From assembly GCF_001426085.1 (NCBI RefSeq), contig NZ_LMRR01000011.1, forward strand, positions 56,901 through 120,900: a DNA stretch of 64,000 bases, written 5' to 3'. Each line of letters starts with the position of its first letter. The first letter of the stretch is position 1. The notes below the pieces were generated by a model. The model was given only the letters and a program-made list of their open reading frames with translations. It was not told where the DNA came from and ran no database searches. Source of the DNA: Rhodococcus sp. Leaf278 (GTDB taxonomy: Bacteria > Actinomycetota > Actinomycetes > Mycobacteriales > Mycobacteriaceae). Positions 16,151 through 24,126 of this stretch are shown in pieces. The position numbers and the translations under genes are program-made.

Positions 16151-16705
16151 ATGAGCGTCGATATCAAAGAAACCAGCCACACCAAGTTCCACGCACTTCT
16201 TCGCGACCAGATTCGCAACGAGTTCAACGCCTCGCAGCAGTACATCGCCACCGCTGTCTACTTCGCGAATGTCGATCTGCCGCAGCTGGCCCAGCACTTC
16301 TACGCGCAGTCGGTCGAAGAGCGCAACCATGCGATGATGATCGTGCAGTACTTCCTCGATCGCGACATCACGGTCGAGCTGACCGGCGTCGACGCGTCGA
16401 AGTCCGTCTTCACCGATCCTCGCGAGGCCATCGCACTGGCGCTGGCGCAAGAAGAGACCGTTACCGAGCAGATCATCGCGCTGGCCAGCACCGCGCGCGA
16501 AGAGGGCGACTACCTCGGCGAGCAGTTCATGCAGTGGTTCCTCAAGGAGCAGGTCGAGGAAGTTGCGAGCATGAAGACTCTGCTCAACATCGCAGATCGC
16601 GCGGGACACAACCTGTTCGACCTCGAGCAGTTCGTTGCCCGCGAGATGAACACCAGCGTGGTCGCCGACGCGGGCGCGCCCACCGTTGCCGGCGGATCGC
16701 TGTAG
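16151..16705 (+). CDS. bfrB: ferritin BfrB
   Basis: This 184-residue ferritin stores iron as a mineral core in a 24-subunit shell. Ferroxidase residues sit in RNEFNASQQY (E24), EERNH (E57 and H60), QEETVTEQI and GEQFMQWFLKEQVEEV. The C-terminal tail extends past the last helix, as in M. tuberculosis BfrB (Rv3841), which holds the same position. Iron-responsive boxes appear upstream. A perfect 21-bp hairpin follows as terminator. In function it balances the ferric importer at 41-44.6 kb and the heme-related gene at 12 kb. Confidence 0.94.
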   Translation: MSVDIKETSHTKFHALLRDQIRNEFNASQQYIATAVYFANVDLPQLAQHFYAQSVEERNHAMMIVQYFLDRDITVELTGVDASKSVFTDPREAIALALAQEETVTEQIIALASTAREEGDYLGEQFMQWFLKEQVEEVASMKTLLNIADRAGHNLFDLEQFVAREMNTSVVADAGAPTVAGGSL

Positions 16706-16730
16706 ATCTCGCCGCAAGTAGCGCGCTCAT

Positions 16731-16776
16731 ACGGGTGGCCGCCCGAACAAGGAATCTTGTTCGGGCGGCCACCCGT
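16731..16776. terminator. strong bidirectional hairpin terminator
   Basis: A perfect 21-bp stem (16731-16751 with 16756-16776) closes a GAAT tetraloop between bfrB and the convergent DUF5926 gene. There is no long T-run, which is usual for high-GC actinobacteria. It can serve both strands. Confidence 0.9.
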
Positions 16777-16826
16777 TGTGCGTTTCCATGCACTTCTTCT
16801 CGGCCGCGTATCCCGGCCGGAAACCG

Positions 16827-17738
16827 TCAGCGCAGTGTGACCTGACGACCGCGCAAACCGTCACGTGAGCGCAGCTGCGCTGCCGTGAGCGGAGCGTCCA
16901 CGGCGAGAGCTTCGTTCAGCTTCTCTCCGAATTCCTTTGTGGGCGCGGCCCATTCGGTGGGGTGCATCTCGGGATCGAGATCGAACACCGGCACCAGCAA
17001 TCCGTGCGTACGGAACGAGCCGGCGTAGCGCGATCCCTCGCCCAGGTGCAGATCGCCCGCAGCATGCAGCCGGGCGAGAGCGAGCATCACATCGTCTTCG
17101 CTCTCGGGTCGAACCCAGCGGATGTGCGCCTTGTCGCCCGCATCCACCCACCAGGCCGCGACGACGCCGTCCGCTTCGATCCGAGCCGACGGCATGATCG
17201 CCTGGTTCGCACGCTCGACGGTGGCAGTCACATCGGCTGCAGGAGTGGCACTTTCGGGAATCCACCAGTTGAAGTCCTGATGGACGGTGATCTCGAGCAG
17301 CGCGGAGGCGTCGAGCACATCGGTCAAGGCGGGCGTGTTCTCGTCCACCTTCGAGGCTTCCAGGGACTCGCCGGCCGGTGCAGTCGAGACCCAGCCCAGA
17401 GCGCTACTGATATCTGCGGCAACGTCTTTCGACTGCGTCTGTACCTGCAGGCCGACAAATCCCTCGACGCTATCCGCTTCTTCGCGCACCAGCGCTGCGA
17501 CGGCTCCGGGCAGCACGGTCGCCAGCGTGATGGTGCGTCCGTCCACGCTGATCGGCGCGGTGGCCGTCGCCGACGGGACGAACTCACGCAGCGCTACCAG
17601 ATCGCATTCGGCGGCGAGTCCCTCGAACGGGCGGGTCGACGCCGAGTCGATGCTCGCGCGTTCGGCCTCACGCTGGGCCAGCTTCGCCGCTCGGTTGCTG
17701 TCCTGCTTCGGTCCACTGTTTCTTTTGCTCTTACCCAC
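16827..17738 (-). CDS. DUF5926 family protein
   Basis: The GTG at 17738 gives a 303-residue soluble protein starting GKSKRNSGPKQDSNRAAK, a basic tail followed by a long acidic-neutral body. It matches the pattern of the actinobacterial DUF5926 family. I can name no catalytic residues. It lies 10 bp downstream of the glycerophosphodiesterase gene on the same strand, so the two, with the membrane and rhodanese genes further up, look like one four-gene transcript. Function unknown. Confidence 0.78.
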   Translation of the reverse strand: MGKSKRNSGPKQDSNRAAKLAQREAERASIDSASTRPFEGLAAECDLVALREFVPSATATAPISVDGRTITLATVLPGAVAALVREEADSVEGFVGLQVQTQSKDVAADISSALGWVSTAPAGESLEASKVDENTPALTDVLDASALLEITVHQDFNWWIPESATPAADVTATVERANQAIMPSARIEADGVVAAWWVDAGDKAHIRWVRPESEDDVMLALARLHAAGDLHLGEGSRYAGSFRTHGLLVPVFDLDPEMHPTEWAAPTKEFGEKLNEALAVDAPLTAAQLRSRDGLRGRQVTLR

Positions 17739-17748
17739 GCCCGAAAAC

Positions 17749-18522
17749 CTACACGTTCTTCGATTCGAGCCAGGCTCGCGTTCGGCCGGGGTGATTGGTG
17801 GCGATCCACCCGACACCGAGTTCGCGGCACAGGTCCACGTCCTCTTTCTCGTCGACGGTCCACACGTAACTCGCCCGGCCCGACGCGGCGGCGCGGTCGA
17901 TGATGCTCGGGTGTTCGCGCAGCGCACGGATGGACGGACCGACCGCAGTGGCACCGACGGTCGTCGCCGCTCCCCCGCCGAGGTAGTGCGAGCTGTCACC
18001 GAGGAGCACCGTCGGGAGCATCGGGGCAGAGCGCCTCACGCGCCAGACCGCCGAGGGCGCGAACGACATGATGACCGCTCGTGAGTGGTCCGCCGATGCG
18101 GGCGAACCGATCCCGAACGTGTGCAGCTCCTCGAGCACCGCGCTCTCGATCAGCGAGCCGTAGCGCACGGGATGCTTGGTTTCGATGAACAGCTTGACCG
18201 GCTTGCTGGTCCAGTCCAGCACCAGAGCAATGAGATCGTGCAGTGTCAGGAGCTCCGCGGGCTCGTCGGGGTCGCCATAATCGAGCTTGGCGAGGTCCTC
18301 GAAGTTCATCTCGCTGACGATTCCGGTGCCGTTCGAGGTTCGGTCGACACGGCGGTCGTGCACGCACACGATTCGACCGTCCTTGGTCAGTCGTACATCG
18401 CACTCGACGCCGTCGGCTCCCTCGCGCAGTGCCAGGTCGTAGGCCGCGAGGGTGTGTTCCTTCTTCGCCGCCGAAGCACCGCGATGGGCGACGACGAGCG
18501 GGCCGCGGCGATCGGGACTCAC
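17749..18522 (-). CDS. glpQ1: glycerophosphodiester phosphodiesterase
   Basis: The enzyme hydrolyses glycerophosphodiesters from phospholipid turnover to glycerol 3-phosphate and an alcohol. It has 257 residues. The motifs are VVAHRGAS near residue 11, then ADGVECDVRLTKDGRIV and CVHDRRVDRTSNGTG, which hold the His/Glu/Asp metal and catalytic set of the GDPD family, and FIETKHP for the third acidic metal ligand. There is no signal peptide, so it acts in the cytosol. The GTG at 18522 overlaps the stop of the upstream membrane gene (GTGA). It corresponds to Rv3842c. Confidence 0.94.
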   Translation of the reverse strand: MSPDRRGPLVVAHRGASAAKKEHTLAAYDLALREGADGVECDVRLTKDGRIVCVHDRRVDRTSNGTGIVSEMNFEDLAKLDYGDPDEPAELLTLHDLIALVLDWTSKPVKLFIETKHPVRYGSLIESAVLEELHTFGIGSPASADHSRAVIMSFAPSAVWRVRRSAPMLPTVLLGDSSHYLGGGAATTVGATAVGPSIRALREHPSIIDRAAASGRASYVWTVDEKEDVDLCRELGVGWIATNHPGRTRAWLESKNV

Positions 18523-19535
18523 GACGCCGTCACCGCCTCGGGCTCGGGTTCGGGGGCCCTGTTGCTGGTGGCTTTGGTGCCGGTCGCCACGACCCAGCGG
18601 GTAGGACGCGACAGGGCCGATCCGCGCAGCGTGCGGCCCTCGAATCGGCGCATCACCGCCAGGGTGAGCACGGCCGAGCCCGCAGCTACTGCGGCGACGA
18701 ACGCCGACAGGAGAACTCCATCGGCCCGGGCTTGCAGGCTGTTCTGCAGATTCCACAGCAGCTGGACGACCACCAGTGCATTACTCGCGGCCCAGACACC
18801 CCACCAGATGCGAACCAGAAACAGCTCGCGGTGCACGTCGGCCTCGGTGTCGCCGCGCAATCGGGCCAGCTCGGTGAGATATACCCCCGGCATGACGATG
18901 CGCACGACCGGCAGCATCGACAACAGCAACATCCACCGCAGCGACCGTGGCTCGGTCGCGCCAGCGGCAGCGAAGGCGAGCCGACGCTGCCGGATCAACC
19001 AGCACGACGAGCCGACGAGAGCGAACAGACCGACGACGAGCGAGCCCACCTGAGCGAAATACACCAACGCGTCGGATACGGCCAGGGTGATCGGCGAGAC
19101 CAGGCGGGTGCGGTTGTACAGCAGAATCCCGTAGCGGAACGCCTCGGCGAACGCTCCGAGAGTCAGCAGCAGCGCGGTGACCAGGACGAGCAACTGAGCG
19201 TTGGCGGCGTACTGCTCGACGCGTCCCACCGGCCGATCCGCCGCCGGATCGCGCGGGATGTCACGCAGGCCCCACGCGGGCGTCGATTCGTAGCGCGGCG
19301 TCGGCGTCGGGCCTGCGGTTCGAGTGGTGCGAGCGGATGTCGAGCGCGAGGTCGCGGGGCGGGCGACCCAGCGGAAGTTTCGTCGACCCTGAGCTGGCGC
19401 TTGGGCCGAGACCGGTGAGAGCAGGACGCCATGGCAGCGGGGGCACCAGGTGCCCGGTCGTGCACCGACCGCCCATCGAGTGCTGCAGCGGGCGCAGACC
19501 TGGAACGCCTGTGCGCGTCCCCGCGGAGCCGTCAT
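18519..19535 (-). CDS. DUF4328 membrane protein with N-terminal zinc ribbon (Rv3843c-like)
   Basis: This 338-residue protein begins with a CxxC...CxxC ribbon (C14, C17, C31, C34), then a disordered Arg/Thr-rich linker to about residue 110. The rest has five to six membrane helices typical of DUF4328 proteins. The zinc ribbon probably sits in the cytoplasm as a binding or sensing module. The start is 1 bp after the rhodanese stop and the end overlaps glpQ1, so the cluster is tightly coupled. Function is unknown; the order matches Rv3842c-Rv3843c. Confidence 0.82.
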   Translation of the reverse strand: MTAPRGRAQAFQVCARCSTRWAVGARPGTWCPRCHGVLLSPVSAQAPAQGRRNFRWVARPATSRSTSARTTRTAGPTPTPRYESTPAWGLRDIPRDPAADRPVGRVEQYAANAQLLVLVTALLLTLGAFAEAFRYGILLYNRTRLVSPITLAVSDALVYFAQVGSLVVGLFALVGSSCWLIRQRRLAFAAAGATEPRSLRWMLLLSMLPVVRIVMPGVYLTELARLRGDTEADVHRELFLVRIWWGVWAASNALVVVQLLWNLQNSLQARADGVLLSAFVAAVAAGSAVLTLAVMRRFEGRTLRGSALSRPTRWVVATGTKATSNRAPEPEPEAVTAS

Positions 19536-19886
19536 CTAGATGATTCTCGGTTCGTGGGAGTCGTCGTCGCGCTCGATCGGTCGGCCCGCGTCCTGCCAGG
19601 CAAGCATCCCACCGTCGACGTTGATCGCATCGAAACCCACTCGGTTCAGATATTCGACGACACGAGCCGATCGGCCACCGGCTTTGCAGACGACGAAGAC
19701 CTCGGATTGATTGTCGATCTCGCCGGAGCGGGACGGGATGTCACCCATCGGGATGTGGACGGCATCGGGCGCGTGGCCGGCCTGCCACTCCTCGGGTTCA
19801 CGAACGTCGAGCAGAACTGCCGTCTCGGGAAACGGCACCGGGAGTCGGGCGACGGTGACGGCGGGCGGCTGCTCGGGATGAGACAC
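19536..19886 (-). CDS. single-domain rhodanese-like sulfurtransferase
   Basis: This 116-residue protein is one rhodanese domain. The active-site loop is CKAGGRS with the catalytic Cys at residue 67; the conserved LLDVREPEEWQAGH and HIPMGDI precede it. Such proteins carry persulfide sulfur from thiosulfate or cysteine desulfurase to acceptors such as cyanide, thiols or tRNA enzymes. It is the first gene of the four-gene minus-strand cluster and is followed by the zinc-ribbon DUF4328 gene. The physiological acceptor is unknown. Confidence 0.92.
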   Translation of the reverse strand: MSHPEQPPAVTVARLPVPFPETAVLLDVREPEEWQAGHAPDAVHIPMGDIPSRSGEIDNQSEVFVVCKAGGRSARVVEYLNRVGFDAINVDGGMLAWQDAGRPIERDDDSHEPRII

Positions 19887-19983
19887 ACCTCGATCTTGTC
19901 ACGGCTTCGCGCGGGGCTGCCACCCGTGTCCCGACCACCCGCGTGACGCATCACTATGACCTACGTCACTCAGGCCACAGAAG

Positions 19984-20102
19984 TTATCCACAGTATCCAC
20001 AGGTTGATGCACAGAATCGGGGCCGGTGCCGGTTTCTATCCACAGGTCAGGGCATCGAGTCGGTCTTGCGGTGTATCGAATACCAACCCGGGCTGTGGAT
20101 CG
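19984..20102. promoter_or_regulatory. cluster of DnaA-box-like nonamers
   Basis: Within about 120 bp lie TTATCCACA (19984-19992, a perfect DnaA box), GTATCCACA directly abutting it (19993-20001), CTATCCACA (20036-20044) and the inverted TGTGGATCG (20094-20102). All sit in the intergenic region between the divergent rhodanese and F420 oxidoreductase genes, with no dnaA or dnaN nearby. It could titrate DnaA, time replication or regulate the flanking genes. Confidence 0.55.
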
Positions 20103-20163
20103 ATAGTGATTTGACACAGCAACCGTCTGCGGTCGTGTGGCGTCGCTGTTTAGGCTGGCGAAC

Positions 20164-21099
20164 ATGACTTCCGTAGAACTGCGCGTCTTCACCGAACCGC
20201 AACAAGGTGCCACATACGACGACCTCCTCCGCGTTGCCAAGGCAGCCGAGGAATTCGGTTACGGCGCGTTCTTTCGATCCGACCACTACCTCGCAATGAG
20301 CGGCGACGGCGGTCCCGGACCCACCGACGCGTGGATCACGCTGGCCGGTCTGGCTCGCGAGACGTCGACCATTCGGCTCGGCACACTCGTCACCTCCGCC
20401 ACCTTCCGCTACCCCGGGCCGCTCGCCATCAGCGTCGCCCAGGTCGACGCCATGAGCGGCGGCCGCGTCGACCTCGGCCTCGGTGCCGGCTGGTTCGAGG
20501 ACGAGCACAAGGCCTACGGCATTCCGTTCCCGCCGCTCGGTGAGCGGTTCGACCGGCTCGAAGAGCAACTCGCCGTCATCACCGGACTCTGGGACACCCC
20601 CGTCGGCGACTCGTTCTCGTACGACGGCACGCACTACCCCGTCACGAACTCCCCCGCGCTCCCGAAGCCGGTGCAGACCCCGCACCCACCCATCGTCATC
20701 GGCGGCGGCGGAAAGAAGCGCACCCCCGCGCTCGCCGCAAAATACGCCGACGAGTTCAACATCCCCTTCGCGTCCTTGGCCGACACCGAGACCCAGTTCG
20801 GTCGCGTCCGCGCTGCCTGCACTGCCGCCGACCGCGATCCGGACTCCCTCGTCTACTCCAACGCCCTCGTCCTGTGCTGCGGCCGCACCGAAGAAGACAT
20901 CGCTCGACGCGCCGCCGCCATCGGCCGTGAAGTGTCGGAGCTGCGCGAGAACGGTGCAGCAGGCAGCCCCGCCGAACTGGTCGACAAGATCGGCAGCTTC
21001 GGAGCCGTCGGGGCCACCCGGGTGTACCTGCAGACCATGGATCTCACCGATCTCGATCACCTCGAACTCGTCGCCTCCGAGGTTCTCCCGCAGCTCTGA
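20164..21099 (+). CDS. LLM class F420-dependent oxidoreductase
   Basis: This 311-residue TIM-barrel protein belongs to the luciferase-like monooxygenase superfamily. Features of the F420-dependent group are GYGAFFRSDHYLAM near residue 40, IRLGTLVTSATFRYPG near 75 and GRVDLGLGAGWFEDEH near 100. It would use reduced F420 made by actinobacteria to reduce, or to help oxidise, an organic substrate. The ATG at 20164 follows the DnaA-box region. No neighbour hints at the substrate. A palindromic element separates it from the convergent acyltransferase. Confidence 0.88.
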   Translation: MTSVELRVFTEPQQGATYDDLLRVAKAAEEFGYGAFFRSDHYLAMSGDGGPGPTDAWITLAGLARETSTIRLGTLVTSATFRYPGPLAISVAQVDAMSGGRVDLGLGAGWFEDEHKAYGIPFPPLGERFDRLEEQLAVITGLWDTPVGDSFSYDGTHYPVTNSPALPKPVQTPHPPIVIGGGGKKRTPALAAKYADEFNIPFASLADTETQFGRVRAACTAADRDPDSLVYSNALVLCCGRTEEDIARRAAAIGREVSELRENGAAGSPAELVDKIGSFGAVGATRVYLQTMDLTDLDHLELVASEVLPQL

Positions 21100-21129
21100 G
21101 TGCCCACCGACTCCCGCCCGCCCGAGTCC

Positions 21130-21179
21130 ACTCGATGTGCCATTGACCCCCGAAAAGGCCACCAAATGTCACATCGAGT
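21130..21179. repeat. imperfect palindrome between convergent genes
   Basis: ACTCGATGTGCCATT (21130-21144) is mirrored by AAATGTCACATCGAGT (21164-21179) with one internal mismatch and a 19-nt loop. The only intergenic space between two convergent stops is used. It may terminate both transcripts or be a short dispersed element like the ones near 5.2 and 15.4 kb, though its sequence differs. Confidence 0.6.
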
Positions 21180-21196
21180 ACCGACGGGGGGTGCGC

Positions 21197-22336
21197 TCAG
21201 GCAGCGGATCGAGCACGCAGGTGCGCGTAGGTCGAGCTGATACGTCGCGCCGCGGGCAGTTCGATCCAGCGATACATGATTTCGGCGAGCACCGCCGTGC
21301 CGGCGAGGAAGGCCAGCACGGCGGCGCTGGGGCCCAGGTGCGGCTCGACGGTGGCGTAGATCCGGTAGAGCACGAGGGTGTGGATCAGATAGATCGCGTA
21401 GCTACGGGTGCCGATCCAGTGGACGACGGGCCAGCGGGTGACGGGCCCGTCGTATCGCGCCAGGATCAGGACGGTTCCGGTGATGACCAGCAGGGTCCAC
21501 AGGTAGGTGTCGCCCATCCAGAAGGTGTGGACGTCGATGGCGAGTCGGATGACTTCGATCTGCGCGATGACTCCGAGGACCACCCATCGCCAGCCGACCA
21601 ATTTCGCCCAGCCGAGGTAGATGATCTGGCCGAGGAAGAGAGTCGGTAGTACGCCCGCAACCTTCGTCAGGAACGGCATTGTGTAGGGCTGCGGCAGGTA
21701 GAGGTTGTAGGCGATGACCACAGCGCACAATGCGGCTCCGACCAGCGGCACCACCATGGGCCTGGTACGCAGCACCCCGCGCATGGCGACGCAGTAGAGG
21801 TAGAACACGATCTGCACGGCGAGTGTCCAGGTGACGCCGAGGACGGCGACTTCGGGTCGGAGAAAGAAGCCGCCGAGGAAGAAGCTGAGCACGGCCTCGC
21901 CGTTGGTGATTCCGGGTTGTCCGCTGAACATCCCGTTGAGGCCGAGCTTGACGAGGACGACGGCCAGTGCGACGGCAAACCAGAGTGCAGGGACCAGGCG
22001 GGCCAGTCGCGCGACCATGAAGTCCCGACGCGAATGCCGCATCGCCGATCGGGTGATCAGCAGGCCGGTGAGGAGCATGAACATACCGACACCGACGAAC
22101 GACAGGTGCAGGTTCAGTCCCGTGTCCTCGATGAGAACCGTGTTGACCACGTCGATCACCCACCAGCCACCGCCGATGTCGTCGATCAGATAGAACGAGA
22201 TGTGTGAGTACAGGACTGCCAAAACGGCGATGACACGAAGGAGGTCGGCACCGTTCATCTGAACTCGGGGCGCGGTAACCGGGTCCGTGACGGCGGAGTT
22301 CTCGACCGCATTTCGGCTCGGTCGGTCCCCTTCCAC
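21197..22336 (-). CDS. acyltransferase 3 family membrane protein
   Basis: This 379-residue protein has about ten membrane helices. The N-terminal core reads GADLLRVIAVLAVLYSHISF, where the conserved Arg and His of the acyltransferase-3 family are visible; RLARLVPALWFAV follows near residue 130. Family members O-acylate sugars, peptidoglycan, antibiotics or envelope lipids with acetyl or longer groups. The start at 22336 is a GTG and gives a 26-residue hydrophilic lead; an ATG at the MNGADLL segment could also be used. The acceptor is unknown. Confidence 0.85.
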   Translation of the reverse strand: MEGDRPSRNAVENSAVTDPVTAPRVQMNGADLLRVIAVLAVLYSHISFYLIDDIGGGWWVIDVVNTVLIEDTGLNLHLSFVGVGMFMLLTGLLITRSAMRHSRRDFMVARLARLVPALWFAVALAVVLVKLGLNGMFSGQPGITNGEAVLSFFLGGFFLRPEVAVLGVTWTLAVQIVFYLYCVAMRGVLRTRPMVVPLVGAALCAVVIAYNLYLPQPYTMPFLTKVAGVLPTLFLGQIIYLGWAKLVGWRWVVLGVIAQIEVIRLAIDVHTFWMGDTYLWTLLVITGTVLILARYDGPVTRWPVVHWIGTRSYAIYLIHTLVLYRIYATVEPHLGPSAAVLAFLAGTAVLAEIMYRWIELPAARRISSTYAHLRARSAA

Positions 22337-22596
22337 ACCCGCGAGTTTAGGTTCCGTTCACCTTCAGGACCAATCCAGACCCGCTCCGCAACTGTTTCGT
22401 GATATTCGGAGCGAATTCACAGCGTGAGTATTCGACTGTCTTGTTCACGTGAATTTATTCCGAGAAAAGCATCTCGGTTACAACGGTTGCACAAGGGGTA
22501 CGAATGAGATTGGGTTGAACCCTACGAAAGATCCGAAGTAGGACGAACGTGCCCGCATCACGCGATGGGTACGGCGTCGTTAGAGAAGGGAACCAC

Positions 22597-23220
22597 GTGT
22601 CCGAGTACACCTTGCCCGACCTTGATTTCGATTACTCCGCCCTCGAGCCGCACATCTCGGGCGAGATCAACGAGCTTCACCACTCCAAGCACCACGCCAC
22701 CTACGTCGCAGGCGCGAACACCGCGCTCGAGAAGCTAGCCGCAGCGCGCGACAACGAGGATCACGGCAGTATCTTCCTGTTGGAGAAGAACCTCGCGTTC
22801 CACCTCGGTGGTCACGTCAACCACTCCATCTGGTGGAAGAACCTCTCGCCCAACGGTGGCGACAAGCCCGAGGGCGAACTCGGTGCCGCGATCGACGACC
22901 AGTTCGGTTCGTTCGACAAGTTCCGCGCACAGTTCACCGCTGCCGCCAACGGCCTGCAGGGCTCCGGCTGGGCCGTCCTGGGTTACGACTCGCTGGGCAA
23001 GAAGCTGCTCACCTTCCAGCTCTACGATCAGCAGGCCAACGTGCCGCTGGGCATCATCCCGCTGCTCCAGGTCGACATGTGGGAGCACGCCTTCTACCTG
23101 CAGTACAAGAACGTCAAGGCCGATTACGTCAAGGCGTTCTGGAACGTCGTCAACTGGGCCGACGTCCAGGCTCGTTTCGAGGCCGCCACGTCGAAGACCC
23201 CGGGTCTGATCTTCCCGTAG
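22597..23220 (+). CDS. sodA: superoxide dismutase, Mn/Fe family
   Basis: This enzyme dismutates superoxide to oxygen and hydrogen peroxide. It has 207 residues. Metal ligands fit H28 (LHHSKHH), H76 (GGHVNHS), D160 and H164 (DMWEHAF). Residue 145 is Gln (LYDQQ); from memory, mycobacterial Fe-type SodA has His here and Mn-type has Gln, so manganese is more likely. The GTG at 22597 follows AGAAGGGAACC and yields [13 protein letters not shown], the usual N-terminus without signal peptide. The 260-bp region upstream is gene-free. It matches Rv3846 and ends in a hairpin terminator. Confidence 0.97.
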   Translation: MSEYTLPDLDFDYSALEPHISGEINELHHSKHHATYVAGANTALEKLAAARDNEDHGSIFLLEKNLAFHLGGHVNHSIWWKNLSPNGGDKPEGELGAAIDDQFGSFDKFRAQFTAAANGLQGSGWAVLGYDSLGKKLLTFQLYDQQANVPLGIIPLLQVDMWEHAFYLQYKNVKADYVKAFWNVVNWADVQARFEAATSKTPGLIFP

Positions 23221-23231
23221 TCATTTCGTCT

Positions 23232-23269
23232 CGAGAGGGCCGGTGCGCATCTGCGCACCGGCCCTCTCG
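23232..23269 (+). terminator. hairpin terminator after sodA
   Basis: A perfect inverted repeat of 18 bases (23232-23249 with 23252-23269) begins 11 bp after the sodA stop; the innermost pairs would open to form the loop. It is GC-rich with a short TTT downstream. Confidence 0.88.
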
Positions 23270-23391
23270 CGTTTCGAAACCCGGTTGGCACTCTCCCCAT
23301 CTTGTGTGCCAGCCGTTTTCGGGTCATCCTTCTCCTTACCCAACGTCGTGTGCCCGGCTTCTGCCTCGTACCTGTCTGGGAGGGATGCGCA

Positions 23392-23919
23392 ATGGACGAT
23401 CGAAATCTCATCGGTGTCTCGCCTTTTCACGCCGCCGGTCTGCTGCGCGGATTCGTGATCTCCGGCCGTTGGCCGGACACCACCAAGGAGTGGGCCCAGT
23501 TTCTGGCGCTGGCCGTACGGGTTGCGTCCATGCCGGGCCTGTTGGCGACGTCGACGGTGTTCGGGGTACGGGAGGAATTGCCCGAGGATCCCGAGCCGGG
23601 GACGGTCGGCCTGGTGGTGGCCGAGGGACCGGTGATCGGCGATTTCGCGTTGGCTCCCGGACGGTTCTCGGCCCGTCAGCCGGCCGCATTGCTGATGCTG
23701 CATCCACCGTCGGAGACAACGCCCTCACTCCCGGAGTGTGCCGGTGCTGCGTCCGGTTGCGTTCTGCTGCCGGGTCTTCCGCACCTCGGTCTCGATCACC
23801 GGGCTGCGTGGGTGGAGGCCGAGTCCGACGGCACCGTGACATCGATGGTCAGTCGCGTCGGGCTGGACCCGATCAGCGATCCCGACACCGCAGTTTTGGC
23901 AATGCTCCTCGCCTCCTGA
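23392..23919 (+). CDS. hypothetical protein
   Basis: The 175-residue frame begins MDDRNLIGVSPFHAAGLLRG after a GGGAGGG ribosome-binding site. It is soluble, with alternating hydrophobic strands (TVGLVVAEGPVIGDFAL, AALLMLHPP) and three cysteines. Codon use resembles the neighbours. I do not recognise a family. It stands alone between the sodA terminator and the manganese riboswitch. Confidence 0.65.
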   Translation: MDDRNLIGVSPFHAAGLLRGFVISGRWPDTTKEWAQFLALAVRVASMPGLLATSTVFGVREELPEDPEPGTVGLVVAEGPVIGDFALAPGRFSARQPAALLMLHPPSETTPSLPECAGAASGCVLLPGLPHLGLDHRAAWVEAESDGTVTSMVSRVGLDPISDPDTAVLAMLLAS

Positions 23920-24004
23920 CCGTTACCCTCACACGATTTTTCGGGTCCCCAAACTTATTGGCGCATTGGACAATTCGCGAAACGGCCCTTAAAGTCGTCC
24001 ACAG

Positions 24005-24099
24005 CGAAGGGGAGTAGCCCCCAATCAACGTGTCGACATACTGGTCGTAAATCTGCGACCCGGCACCTGAACCGGTACTTCCGGTGGGCGAGACCTTCG
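24005..24099 (+). promoter_or_regulatory. yybP-ykoY family (manganese) riboswitch
   Basis: The conserved core elements are GAAGGGGAGTAGC at 24006-24018 and GGCGAGACCTTCG at 24087-24099. The outer helix P1 pairs CGAAGG (24005-24010) with CCTTCG (24094-24099). Between them lies a three-way-junction-sized insert with CTGGTCG...CGACC and ACCGGTACTTCCGGT pairing elements. It precedes a TMEM165/GDT1 transporter gene, which fits known yybP-ykoY gene contexts. Mn(II) binding should stabilise P1. Confidence 0.88.
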
Positions 24100-24120
24100 G
24101 TCCGTTCGACGACCGAGGAG
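24095..24120 (+). promoter_or_regulatory. predicted ribosome-binding-site sequestering hairpin, mutually exclusive with riboswitch P1
   Basis: CTTCGGTC (24095-24102) can pair with GACCGAGG (24111-24118), eight pairs including one G-U. The right arm covers the GAGGAG ribosome-binding site (24115-24120). The left arm shares bases 24095-24099 with P1 of the riboswitch. Metal-bound P1 should therefore free the ribosome-binding site and switch translation on. This is inference from base pairing. Confidence 0.7.
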
Positions 24121-24126
24121 TCTGCT

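Noticed and set aside
22337..22596. Gene-free 260 bp before sodA, with GGGTTGAACCC near 22513
   Set aside because: I could not define a promoter, operator or riboswitch with confidence; the small palindrome alone is not enough.
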